Source: an uncultured Bacilli bacterium (GTDB lineage: Bacteria; Bacillota_I; Bacilli_A; RF39; UBA660). Taken from it: a stretch of DNA of 13,228 nucleotides. The notes under the pieces were generated by a model that saw nothing but the letters and a program-made list of their open reading frames with translations, was not told where the DNA came from and made no database searches. Shown here piece by piece: positions 1 through 5,998 of this stretch (within the stretch, counting starts at the first letter, position 1; every line of letters starts with the position of its first letter). Location of the stretch: NCBI GenBank assembly GCA_944350405.1, contig CALVPC010000020.1, positions 1 to 13,228 on the forward strand, given 5' to 3'. A program made the translations under genes and the position numbers.

Positions 1-17
1 AAAAATTGATATTGAAT

Positions 18-50
18 AAGAAATCAGTTAATACTAGATTTCTTTTTCTT
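18..50 (+). terminator. Rho-independent terminator of an upstream gene
   Basis: AAGAAATC (18-25) pairs with GATTTCTT (37-44). An inner AGT/ACT (26-28 with 33-35) extends the hairpin past one bulged A. A long T-rich run follows (43-58). No gene in the window lies upstream, so this should end a gene outside the left edge. Confidence 0.6.
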
Positions 51-94
51 TTATTTTTTATTTCTTATTTCTTATTTCTTCTTTTATAAAAGTT

Positions 95-103
95 TGCTAT
101 AAT
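95..103 (+). promoter_or_regulatory. Extended -10 promoter for the ABC exporter operon
   Basis: TGCTATAAT: a perfect TATAAT at 98-103 preceded by TGn at 95-97. The -35 region (about 75-81) is only T-rich (TTTCTT-like), which an extended -10 can tolerate. Predicted transcription start is near 110, about 24 nt before the first gene. Confidence 0.7.
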
Positions 104-133
104 GATTTAGGAATATTTTATTGGAGGACGTAT

Positions 134-889
134 ATGTTAGAGATAAAAGATTTAAAGAAAAAATTTATTAAATATAATGATAAGAAAGAAAAGATTGAGT
201 TTTATGCTGATAATGGTATTAGTTTTAATGCAAAGGAAGGACAAATTATTGGAATATTGGGTCCAAATGGAGCAGGTAAAACAACTTTACTTAGAATGAT
301 TGCAGGAATACTTGATCCTACTAGTGGTACTATTAATTTTGATGGATTAAATTATGCTGATAACGAGATAGAAATTAAAAAAAATATTGCATATTTATCA
401 GGAAATACTAAGCTTTATAATACTTTATCACCTTATGAATTACTTGTTATGTGTGCTCATATTTATAATGTTGATGATAATAAAATAAAATCTAGAATAG
501 AATATATAACTAATAAGCTAGATATGAATTCTTTTTTATATGATAGAATTGGAAATCTTTCTACAGGACAAACGCAAAGGGTAAATATTGCTAGATGTTT
601 AGTTCATGATCCTAAGTATTATATTTTTGATGAGGCTACTAGTGGTCTTGATATAATTTCAAGTCAGGTTATATTAGATTTTATTAAAAAAGAAAAAGAG
701 CAAGGAAAATGTATACTTTATTCTACTCATTATATGGAAGAAGCTGAAAATATTTGTGATTATGTAATTATGATTAATAAAGGGATTGTTATTAAAGAGG
801 GAACTCCTAAAAAAATTAAAGATGATACTAAAACTACTAATTTGCGAGATGCATTTTTTAAATTAATTGGAGGTGTTTCTAATGAGTAA
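134..889 (+). CDS. natA: ABC transporter ATP-binding protein, NatA-like
   Basis: Cytoplasmic ATPase subunit that would energise the permease encoded next to it. Seen in the 251-residue protein: Walker A GPNGAGKT (43-50), ABC signature LSTGQ (142-146), Walker B ending in DE (166-167) with the D-loop SGLD (170-173), and switch His in STHY (H199). The Q-loop region reads YLSGNTKLYNTLS, without the usual Gln; from memory NatA-type exporters also vary here, so I take this as a family trait and not damage. The start is ATG with GGAGG at 123-127. The last 8 bp overlap the permease gene (ATGAGTAA), which suggests translational coupling. By family the substrate could be Na+, a drug or a peptide; the sequence does not say which. 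Confidence 0.85.
   Translation: MLEIKDLKKKFIKYNDKKEKIEFYADNGISFNAKEGQIIGILGPNGAGKTTLLRMIAGILDPTSGTINFDGLNYADNEIEIKKNIAYLSGNTKLYNTLSPYELLVMCAHIYNVDDNKIKSRIEYITNKLDMNSFLYDRIGNLSTGQTQRVNIARCLVHDPKYYIFDEATSGLDIISSQVILDFIKKEKEQGKCILYSTHYMEEAENICDYVIMINKGIVIKEGTPKKIKDDTKTTNLRDAFFKLIGGVSNE
869..873 (+). promoter_or_regulatory. Ribosome binding site that sets the permease start
   Basis: GGAGG at 869-873 lies 8 nt before the ATG at 882. A longer frame could begin at TTG 867, but that codon overlaps this site and so cannot use it. The site therefore selects ATG 882. Confidence 0.85.
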
Positions 890-2027
890 TCTTATGAATA
901 TATTAAAAAAAGAATTAAAAGAGTTATTTAGAGATAAAAAATCTTTATCAATGATGCTTATTATTCCTATTATGATTCCTTTATTAGTATTAGGTTTATC
1001 TGCTTTATTTGAATCACAAACTAATAAACCATTAGAGGAATATAATACTATTGGTTTTAATTATAAACTTAGTGATATTGAAAAAGGTATTGCTAAAGAT
1101 CTTAATATTAATGTAGTTTATGATGATAGTAATAATTTAAAAGAAAAATATGAACAGAATAGTATAGATTTATATGTAATAAAAGATGATAATAAATATA
1201 TTATTACTGGTGATGATAATGAGACTACTAGTTATGCATCATCTTTAATGGAAACATATTTTTCTTTATATAAAGAGAAGTTACAAACAGAATATTTAGA
1301 AGAAAACAATATTGATGTTGATAGTGTTATTGATATAATTACAGTAGAAAAAAATATTACTGAAGTAGAAAATTTTTATGCTAATTATATAACTACTTAT
1401 GCATTTTTATTTATAATAATGGCTATTACTGTTTCTGCTACTTATCCTGCGACTGATGCTACGGCCGGAGAAAAAGAAAGAGGGACTTTAGAGACTCTTC
1501 TTACGTTTCCAATTAAAAGTAAGGATATAATTATTGGTAAGTTTTTAAGTGTTTCATTATCTTCAATTATTACTGGAATTGTAAGCTTGATATTAATGAT
1601 TGTTTCACTTATTATTGCTAATGGTATGTTTGATATATATAAAGATGTAGATTTGATGCTTTCTACTAGTAGTTTAATTTTTTCTGTAATTGTAGTAATT
1701 GCATGTTCATTTTTAATAAGTGGTTTGTGTATTGCTATTGCTAGTAAATCTAAATCATTTAAAGAGGCACAAAGTGCACTTACTCCTCTTACATTTATAG
1801 CATTTTTTCCAGGAATGATTGCATTTATGATAGATGTTAGTTCTTCACCTGTACTCTCTATGGTACCATTTTTAAATTACACTTTGCTTTTTGAAGATAT
1901 TACAACAGGTACAGCTAGTTTTATTAATGTGTTTTTGATGTTTTTATCTACTATAGTTATAATTGGAGTAATACTTGCTATTATAATTAAGCAATATAAA
2001 TCAGAAAAGGTTTTATTTTCAAACTAA
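882..2027 (+). CDS. natB: ABC-2 type exporter permease, NatB-like
   Basis: Membrane subunit (381 residues) that pairs with the ATPase just upstream. Seen: a short basic cytoplasmic N-terminus with KKELKELFRDKK, a first membrane segment at about 24-43, then a polar extracytoplasmic region of about 125 residues. A cluster of hydrophobic segments follows at about 172-190, 225-247, 264-288, 300-318 and 349-370. Between the second and third lies GEKERGTLETLL (196-207), the typical coupling-helix motif of ABC-2 permeases. The C-terminus EKVLF also fits NatB-like proteins. The gene overlaps the ATPase gene by 8 bp and a terminator follows 10 nt after its stop, so the operon is two genes. The transported substrate cannot be read from the sequence. 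Confidence 0.82.
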   Translation: MSNLMNILKKELKELFRDKKSLSMMLIIPIMIPLLVLGLSALFESQTNKPLEEYNTIGFNYKLSDIEKGIAKDLNINVVYDDSNNLKEKYEQNSIDLYVIKDDNKYIITGDDNETTSYASSLMETYFSLYKEKLQTEYLEENNIDVDSVIDIITVEKNITEVENFYANYITTYAFLFIIMAITVSATYPATDATAGEKERGTLETLLTFPIKSKDIIIGKFLSVSLSSIITGIVSLILMIVSLIIANGMFDIYKDVDLMLSTSSLIFSVIVVIACSFLISGLCIAIASKSKSFKEAQSALTPLTFIAFFPGMIAFMIDVSSSPVLSMVPFLNYTLLFEDITTGTASFINVFLMFLSTIVIIGVILAIIIKQYKSEKVLFSN

Positions 2028-2036
2028 TTGTATTTT

Positions 2037-2062
2037 AGGATCACTATTTAGTGATCTTTTTT
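2037..2062 (+). terminator. Rho-independent terminator of the ABC exporter operon
   Basis: GATCACT (2039-2045), loop ATTT, AGTGATC (2050-2056), followed by six T (2057-2062 region). Outer A37/G38 can pair with the first T residues of the tail. Confidence 0.85.
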
Positions 2063-2071
2063 GTTAAATGC

Positions 2072-2100
2072 TTGTAAAAATTTGGATGTAGTGGTATAAT
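2072..2100 (+). promoter_or_regulatory. Promoter of typA
   Basis: TTGTAA (2072-2077), a 17-nt spacer and TATAAT (2095-2100), with a TG at 2092-2093 that makes the -10 extended. This is the best sigma-A-type promoter in the window. The predicted start is near 2107, giving a leader of about 22 nt. Confidence 0.85.
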
Positions 2101-2112
2101 TTGAAAAGTCTT

Positions 2113-2119
2113 AAGGGAG
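2113..2119 (+). promoter_or_regulatory. Ribosome binding site that sets the typA start
   Basis: AAGGGAG at 2113-2119 is 9 nt before ATG 2129. The upstream TTG at 2120 touches the site directly and is too close to be the start. Confidence 0.8.
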
Positions 2120-2128
2120 TTGTATATA

Positions 2129-3928
2129 ATGGATAAAATAATTAATATTGCAGTAGTAGCACATGTTGATGTTGGAAAAAGTACTTTAGTTGATGCACTT
2201 CTTTCTCAGTGTGGAATGCTTGATAAAGAGCTTAATACTCATCAAATAATGGATAGTAATGAGCTTGAAAAAGAGCGAGGTATTACAATTTATTCTAAGA
2301 ATTGTTCTGTTAGATATAAAGATTATAAGATCAATATTGTGGATACTCCTGGTCATGCTGATTTTTCTTCAGAAGTTGAGCGTATTATTAAAACAGTAGA
2401 TACTGTTATACTTATGGTTGATTCTAAGGAAGGGGTAATGCCTCAAACTAGATTTGTTTTAGAAAAAGCACTTAGACAAAATTTAAATCCTATTTTGTTT
2501 ATTAATAAGATTGATAAAAAAGATGCTAGAGTGGATGAAGTAGTTAATATGACTTTTGATCTTTTTGTAGAATTGGGTGCTAATCTAAAACAACTTGATT
2601 TTCCAATTTGTTATGGTATTGCTAAGCAAGGTATAGCTAAATTAGAACTTGATGATGAAAGTGATAATATTTTTCCTTTACTTGATACTGTTATTAATAA
2701 CACAGAAATGTTAAGTGGTGATGAAAGTGATCCTGTTAGGATGCAAATATCTTCACTTGAATATGATGATTATTTAGGAAGACTTGGTGTTGGTAGAGTT
2801 TCTTGTGGATTATTAAAATTAGGAAGTAATGTTGTAATTAGTAAAAATAATGGTGAATTAGTTTCTTCTAAAGTTAATAAAATATTTGTTAATGAAGGAA
2901 TAAAAAAGAAAGAAGTTAAAGAGGCAAGATTTGGAGAAATTGTTATTGTTCAAACATATGAAAAAATAGAAGTTGGAGATACAATATGTGATCCTAATAA
3001 TGTTGAACCATTTCCTCCGATAGAAATTGAAGAACCAACTTTATCTATGAATTTTTTAGTTAATTCATCTCCTTTTGCTGGAAGATCTGGTAAATTTTTA
3101 ACTAATAGGCATATTAAGGAACGTCTTTTAAAAGAACTTGAGACAAATGTTGGTCTTAGAGTTTCAGAATTAAAAGATAACGATGGTTATAAAGTTTCAG
3201 GACGTGGGGAATTACATCTTTCTATTTTATTAGAGAAAATGAGAAGAGAAGGTTATGAACTTAGTGTTTCTAAGCCAGAAGTATTATTTAAGGAAATTGA
3301 TGGTGTAAAGTGTGAGCCTTATGAAGAGGTTTTAATTAATTGTCCTAATGAGTATTCTGGAACTGTTATAAATGATCTTAGTGAAAGAAAAGGTATTATG
3401 AAATCATTATTAAATAATGATAACTATACTAAAATTACTTTTGAGGTTCCAACTCGTGGTCTTATTGGTTATAAGAGTAGTTTTATTACTAATACTAAGG
3501 GTGAAGGTATTATGGTACGTAGTTTTTCGGGATATAAACCTTATGCTGGTGAAATTAGACGTAGGAAAAATGGAGTTTTAGTTTCTATGGAAGATGGTAA
3601 AACTATGGCATATTCTTTATTTAATTTAAGTGATAGAGGTACTATGATAGTGGGACCTAGTACTGAGGTATATAAAGGTATGATAATAGGTATTAATAAT
3701 CATGATAATGATTTAAATGTTAATCCTTGTAAGAATAAAAAGCTTACTAATACTAGAGCTTCTGGTTCTGATGAAGCACTTACATTAATTAAGCCTAAAG
3801 AAATGACTTTAGAAGAAGCACTTGAGTTTATTGAAGATGATGAATATGTAGAAGTAACTCCGGATGCTATTAGGCTTAGAAAAAAGATTTTAGACGATAA
3901 AGAGCGTTATAGACAAAGAAAAAATTAA
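2129..3928 (+). CDS. typA: Ribosome-associated GTPase TypA/BipA
   Basis: Translational GTPase of the EF-G superfamily (599 residues; the family is near 600-615) that binds the ribosome and by family knowledge supports 50S assembly and growth under cold or stress. Seen: G1 AHVDVGKST (11-19), G2 ERGIT with its Thr at 53, G3 DTPGH (72-76) carrying the catalytic-type His, and G4 NKID (126-129). An EF-G domain III-like stretch begins SPFAGRSGKFLT at about 314. The BipA-specific C-terminal part starts at PTRGLIGY (about 441-448) and includes TNTRASGSDEAL near 540. The sixth position of G1 is Val, where TypA, LepA and EF-Tu normally have His and TetM-like proteins Ala. It is a single-gene unit with its own promoter, and a weak AT hairpin at its end. 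The full length and intact motifs argue for a working gene. Confidence 0.95.
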   Translation: MDKIINIAVVAHVDVGKSTLVDALLSQCGMLDKELNTHQIMDSNELEKERGITIYSKNCSVRYKDYKINIVDTPGHADFSSEVERIIKTVDTVILMVDSKEGVMPQTRFVLEKALRQNLNPILFINKIDKKDARVDEVVNMTFDLFVELGANLKQLDFPICYGIAKQGIAKLELDDESDNIFPLLDTVINNTEMLSGDESDPVRMQISSLEYDDYLGRLGVGRVSCGLLKLGSNVVISKNNGELVSSKVNKIFVNEGIKKKEVKEARFGEIVIVQTYEKIEVGDTICDPNNVEPFPPIEIEEPTLSMNFLVNSSPFAGRSGKFLTNRHIKERLLKELETNVGLRVSELKDNDGYKVSGRGELHLSILLEKMRREGYELSVSKPEVLFKEIDGVKCEPYEEVLINCPNEYSGTVINDLSERKGIMKSLLNNDNYTKITFEVPTRGLIGYKSSFITNTKGEGIMVRSFSGYKPYAGEIRRRKNGVLVSMEDGKTMAYSLFNLSDRGTMIVGPSTEVYKGMIIGINNHDNDLNVNPCKNKKLTNTRASGSDEALTLIKPKEMTLEEALEFIEDDEYVEVTPDAIRLRKKILDDKERYRQRKN

Positions 3929-3950
3929 TTTTATTTTTTCTTTTTTATTT
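3915..3950 (+). terminator. AT-rich hairpin over the end of typA, probable terminator
   Basis: AAAGAAAAAAT (3915-3925) is a perfect inverted repeat of ATTTTTTCTTT (3933-3943), with a 7-nt loop that contains the stop codon. TTTATTT follows. Only one G-C pair is present, so it is weak, but nothing else could end the transcript before the next promoter. Confidence 0.45.
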
Positions 3951-3955
3951 CCAAA

Positions 3956-3983
3956 TTCTGACACATTTTTATCACACTATAGT
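3956..3983 (+). promoter_or_regulatory. Possible promoter for the thioredoxin-like small ORF
   Basis: TATAGT (3978-3983) as -10 with TTCTGA (3956-3961) as -35, spacer 16 nt. Both depart from consensus. A start near 3990 would leave a leader of about 65 nt before the ATA-started ORF. Confidence 0.35.
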
Positions 3984-4010
3984 TTTAAACTTGATTATAA
4001 GAAGGGAGGG

Positions 4011-4040
4011 ATGATTAAGAGAATAAAAATAATTTTTTAG
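4011..4040 (+). CDS. Possible 9-codon leader peptide
   Basis: ATG at 4011 opens a mini-ORF that encodes MIKRIKIIF and stops at TAG 4038-4040. The purine run AAGGGAGGG (4002-4010) abuts the ATG, closer than an ideal ribosome site. The stop lies directly before the AAAGGAG site of the next ORF, so the arrangement could couple translation. A -1 slip on the T run at 4033-4038 would join it in frame to the small ORF, which is an alternative to ATA initiation there. It may equally be chance in AT-rich DNA. Confidence 0.2.
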   Translation: MIKRIKIIF

Positions 4041-4041
4041 G

Positions 4042-4048
4042 AAAGGAG
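4042..4048 (+). promoter_or_regulatory. Ribosome binding site before an ATA start
   Basis: AAAGGAG, 6 nt before ATA 4055. No ATG, GTG or TTG lies in frame at a usable distance: the in-frame codons after the site are ATA AAA ATA AAT ATT TTA. A site this strong argues that translation starts here. Confidence 0.6.
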
Positions 4049-4054
4049 ATAAAA

Positions 4055-4309
4055 ATAAATATTTTAAGATTAAAATTAATAGGTTCAGATTGTAGTAATG
4101 GAATAAAAATTTTAAAAAACATTAAAAAGGTAGAAAGAGATTTAAATTGCTCTTTGAACATAGATCAAATTTCTTCAAAAAACAATAAAGATAAACATAT
4201 TACTATACCTACACTTTTATTAAATGATAAGATTATTTCAAAAGGAAGAGTGATACAGGAAAGAGAGCTAAAAAATATATTAAAACCTCTTTTGCTTGAA
4301 ACTAGTTAG
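4055..4309 (+). CDS. Small thioredoxin-fold (Trx-like_3) protein, apparent ATA start
   Basis: An 84-codon frame read from ATA 4055 gives a protein starting MNILRLKLIG. Its layout matches the small MTH895-like thioredoxin family (from memory): a first beta strand ILRLKLIG, the GSDC turn at the active site, a helix, a linker strand, the TIPTLLLNDK strand (50-59) with the cis-Pro (P52), the KIISKGRV turn (59-66) and a final helix. Where the family has CxxC, this protein has CSNG (13-16): the second Cys is Gly, so it cannot use the usual dithiol. One other Cys is present (C32). There is no signal peptide. A terminator stem begins at the stop codon. No canonical start is available; ATA 4055 fits the ribosome site best, ATT 4061 is 12 nt away. 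A decayed start or a frameshift from the 4011 mini-ORF are alternatives, but the reading frame has no stops and keeps its fold pattern. Confidence 0.6.
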   Translation: MNILRLKLIGSDCSNGIKILKNIKKVERDLNCSLNIDQISSKNNKDKHITIPTLLLNDKIISKGRVIQERELKNILKPLLLETS

Positions 4310-4327
4310 GAGCGTTAAGCTCCTTTT
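4308..4327 (+). terminator. Terminator after the thioredoxin-like ORF
   Basis: AGGAGC (4308-4313), loop GTTAA, GCTCCT (4319-4324), then a short T run. The stem begins inside the TAG stop codon of the ORF. The T tail is short (TTTT to 4327), so termination may be partial. Confidence 0.6.
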
Positions 4328-4335
4328 ACATTCTC

Positions 4336-4353
4336 TTTCACAAAAATTTCATA
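4336..4353 (+). promoter_or_regulatory. Direct TTTCACA/TTTCATA repeats upstream of htrA, possible response-regulator site
   Basis: TTTCACA (4336-4342) and TTTCATA (4347-4353) are direct repeats with an 11-bp period, one turn of the helix. They lie about 43-60 bp upstream of the likely transcription start of htrA. From memory, Bacillus htrA-type genes under the CssRS secretion-stress system carry TTTTCATA/TTTTCACA octamers, so these could be a CssR-like activator site. This is inference; no cssRS genes lie in the window. Confidence 0.4.
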
Positions 4354-4384
4354 AATACTACAAATATTTTTAAAAATTTGATAT

Positions 4385-4390
4385 TATATT
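4385..4390 (+). promoter_or_regulatory. Possible -10 of the htrA promoter
   Basis: TATATT at 4385-4390, about 25 nt before the start codon. No convincing -35 is seen at the right distance, which would fit a promoter that depends on an activator bound at the upstream repeats. Confidence 0.35.
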
Positions 4391-4414
4391 AATAGTGTAA
4401 AGGAGATTAGTGGT

Positions 4415-5674
4415 ATGGAAAAAGAAATGGAAGAAAAAGAAAATAAAGAACAAAAAGAGGAAGAAATTGTTAAAGATTCTAAAATAAATGTAGATAATAA
4501 TAATGATAATAATGATCAGATTCGATGTGTTAAATGTGGGAGTTTGTTAAATAAAGATAATAAATTTTGTGTAAATTGTGGGTTTGATCAAAATACAGTT
4601 ATAAAAAAGAAAAAACGTGAAAAAAATAAAGGAATAAAGTCTTATCATATTATTATTTCATGTGTTATAACGTTATTTATTTCTGTATTTTCTACTATTT
4701 TAATATTATATTTTATAGATGATAATAGCATAAATATTGATACAAGTAATAAGAATGTAACTATTACTGATACAGGTATTGCTGATGCAGTTGAAAAAGT
4801 ATATGATTCTGTTGTGGTTATTGAAAATCATGTAAATAATAGGTTATATGCAACAGGCTCTGGTTTTGTTTATAAAACTGATGATAAGTATGGGTATATT
4901 TTAACTAATTATCATGTAATTCAAAATGCTACAGAAGTATATGCACAATTTACTGATGATGAGAAAGCTCAAGTTGAAGTGGTTGGTTCGGATGATTATT
5001 CAGATATAGCTGTTCTTAGAGTTGATAAGAAGTATGTTAAACAAGTTGCTATTATTGGGGATAATGATGAAATGAGAGTTGGAGATACTACTTTTGCTGT
5101 TGGTACACCACTTGATTCTAGCACTTATTCATGGACTGTTACTCGTGGTATTTTATCTGGCAAAGATCGTTTAGTTTCAGATTCTAATAGTTATATGACC
5201 GTACTTCAAACAGATACTCCAATAAATTCTGGTAATAGTGGAGGACCACTTTGTAATGCAAATGGTGAAGTTATTGGTATAACTAATATGAAACTTGCTT
5301 CAGATGAAATTGAAGGAATGGGATTTGCAATTCCGATTGAAACTGCTATAGAATATGCTGATAAATTTGTTGAAGGTGAAGATGTGAGAAGGCCATATAT
5401 TGGAGTGGCAATATATGATAATACTTCATTCTTTGGTACAGAAACTCAAATAGTAGTAGAAAGTGTGGAAAAGGATTCTCCAGCAGAGGATTCAGGAATG
5501 AGAGCGGGAGATATAATAAGCAAGGTTAATGATGAGACTGTAGAAAATTCTTCACATTTTAAATATGAATTATATAGTTATGATATTGGGGATGAAGTTG
5601 AAATTACAGTTATAAGAAATGGTAAAGAACAAACATTAAAAATTAAGCTTGCTAGTAATGCAGAAGATGCGTAA
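4415..5674 (+). CDS. htrA: Membrane-anchored HtrA/DegP-type serine protease with N-terminal zinc ribbon
   Basis: Envelope quality-control protease, 419 residues. Order of parts: a highly charged, low-complexity N-terminus (1-36, Glu/Lys then Asn/Asp); a zinc ribbon with C38, C41, C52, C55; a Lys-rich stretch (64-72); one membrane segment (about 77-101); a trypsin-like domain (about 120-315) and a C-terminal PDZ domain (about 326-412). The catalytic triad is visible: H167 in TNYHVI, D197 in SDIAVL, S275 in GNSGGPL. By the positive-inside rule the zinc ribbon is cytoplasmic and the protease outside, without a signal-peptide cleavage site. ATG 4415 follows AAAGGAG (4399-4405) by 9 nt. A small ORF with a strong ribosome site begins 20 nt after the stop, so both are likely co-transcribed. 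Direct repeats upstream may link it to secretion stress. Confidence 0.93.
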   Translation: MEKEMEEKENKEQKEEEIVKDSKINVDNNNDNNDQIRCVKCGSLLNKDNKFCVNCGFDQNTVIKKKKREKNKGIKSYHIIISCVITLFISVFSTILILYFIDDNSINIDTSNKNVTITDTGIADAVEKVYDSVVVIENHVNNRLYATGSGFVYKTDDKYGYILTNYHVIQNATEVYAQFTDDEKAQVEVVGSDDYSDIAVLRVDKKYVKQVAIIGDNDEMRVGDTTFAVGTPLDSSTYSWTVTRGILSGKDRLVSDSNSYMTVLQTDTPINSGNSGGPLCNANGEVIGITNMKLASDEIEGMGFAIPIETAIEYADKFVEGEDVRRPYIGVAIYDNTSFFGTETQIVVESVEKDSPAEDSGMRAGDIISKVNDETVENSSHFKYELYSYDIGDEVEITVIRNGKEQTLKIKLASNAEDA

Positions 5675-5682
5675 AAATAATG

Positions 5683-5690
5683 AGGTGATA
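5683..5690 (+). promoter_or_regulatory. Ribosome binding site before an ATA start
   Basis: GAGGTGAT is a long match to the complement of the 16S 3' end. It lies 4 nt before ATA 5695 (9 nt from the end of GAGG), a normal distance. An in-frame TGA at 5686-5688 rules out any start further upstream. No ATG, GTG or TTG codon exists in frame anywhere in the ORF. Confidence 0.6.
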
Positions 5691-5694
5691 TAAA

Positions 5695-5940
5695 ATAAAA
5701 ATAAATAAAAATAATTTAAAAAAAGTAACTAATATTTTATTAAATAACATTAATGATGAATTAAAAAAAGGGCATAGCCCACATCAAAAAATAGCACTTT
5801 TTTACCTTAATATTGATAAAAAAGTATACTATTATTCTTATGATTTTTTAGATAATAATATTGATGAATTATATAATTCTTATGAAATAGTAGAAATAGA
5901 AAAAGCTAAGAAGTTATTATATAATCAAATATATGTATAA
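5695..5940 (+). CDS. Hypothetical 81-residue protein downstream of htrA, apparent ATA start
   Basis: I do not recognise the family. The frame is open from 5689 to the TAA at 5938-5940 and would read MKINKNNLKK from ATA 5695. The protein is soluble-looking, with no membrane segment or signal peptide: a Lys/Asn-rich N-terminal helix, GHSPHQKIALFYL (26-38), a strand-like KKVYYYSYD (42-50), then an acidic stretch NNIDELYNSYEIVEIEKA (54-71) and a final helix. The frame contains no ATG, GTG or TTG at all, yet has a strong ribosome site and a terminator whose stem begins at its stop codon, so the transcript seems built to include it. It follows htrA by 20 nt and is probably co-transcribed. Alternatives are a recently lost start codon or a 3' UTR that is open by chance, which 82 codons free of stops in AT-rich DNA make unlikely. 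Confidence 0.55.
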   Translation: MKINKNNLKKVTNILLNNINDELKKGHSPHQKIALFYLNIDKKVYYYSYDFLDNNIDELYNSYEIVEIEKAKKLLYNQIYV

Positions 5941-5975
5941 AGCACTAAATTTTAGTGCTTTTTCTTTTTTTTTTT
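5939..5975 (+). terminator. Strong terminator of the htrA transcript
   Basis: AAGCACTAAA (5940-5949) pairs with TTTAGTGCTT (5951-5960), the innermost A/T pairs forming the loop. A T run broken by one C follows (5961-5975). The stem starts in the TAA of the small ORF, which places that ORF inside the htrA transcript. Confidence 0.88.
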
Positions 5976-5982
5976 GATACAA

Positions 5983-5988
5983 TATAAT
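5983..5988 (+). promoter_or_regulatory. -10 box of yqeG, implying a leaderless message
   Basis: A perfect TATAAT whose last base lies only 10 nt before the yqeG ATG at 5999. Transcription would start at about 5995-5997, giving a leader of roughly 2-4 nt. The -35 region falls in the T tract of the preceding terminator (about 5960-5965) and is not recognisable. Confidence 0.6.
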
Positions 5989-5998
5989 TGGTTATGAT

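Noticed and set aside
61..90. TTTCTTATTTCTTATTTCTTCTTTTA tandem-like T-rich repeats
   Set aside because: Low-complexity pyrimidine run between a terminator tail and a promoter; no longer unit or function could be supported.
867..881. TTG start for the permease, 5 codons upstream
   Set aside because: The codon overlaps the GGAGG that must serve as ribosome site; ATG 882 has ideal spacing.
3951..4054. A riboswitch or structured RNA in the leader of the thioredoxin-like ORF
   Set aside because: No conserved motif or stable hairpin could be found by eye; the leader is A-rich and unstructured.
4055..5940. The two small ORFs as pseudogenes with mutated ATG codons
   Set aside because: Not excluded, but two neighbouring genes with the same defect, intact frames, strong ribosome sites and dedicated terminators make independent decay unlikely.
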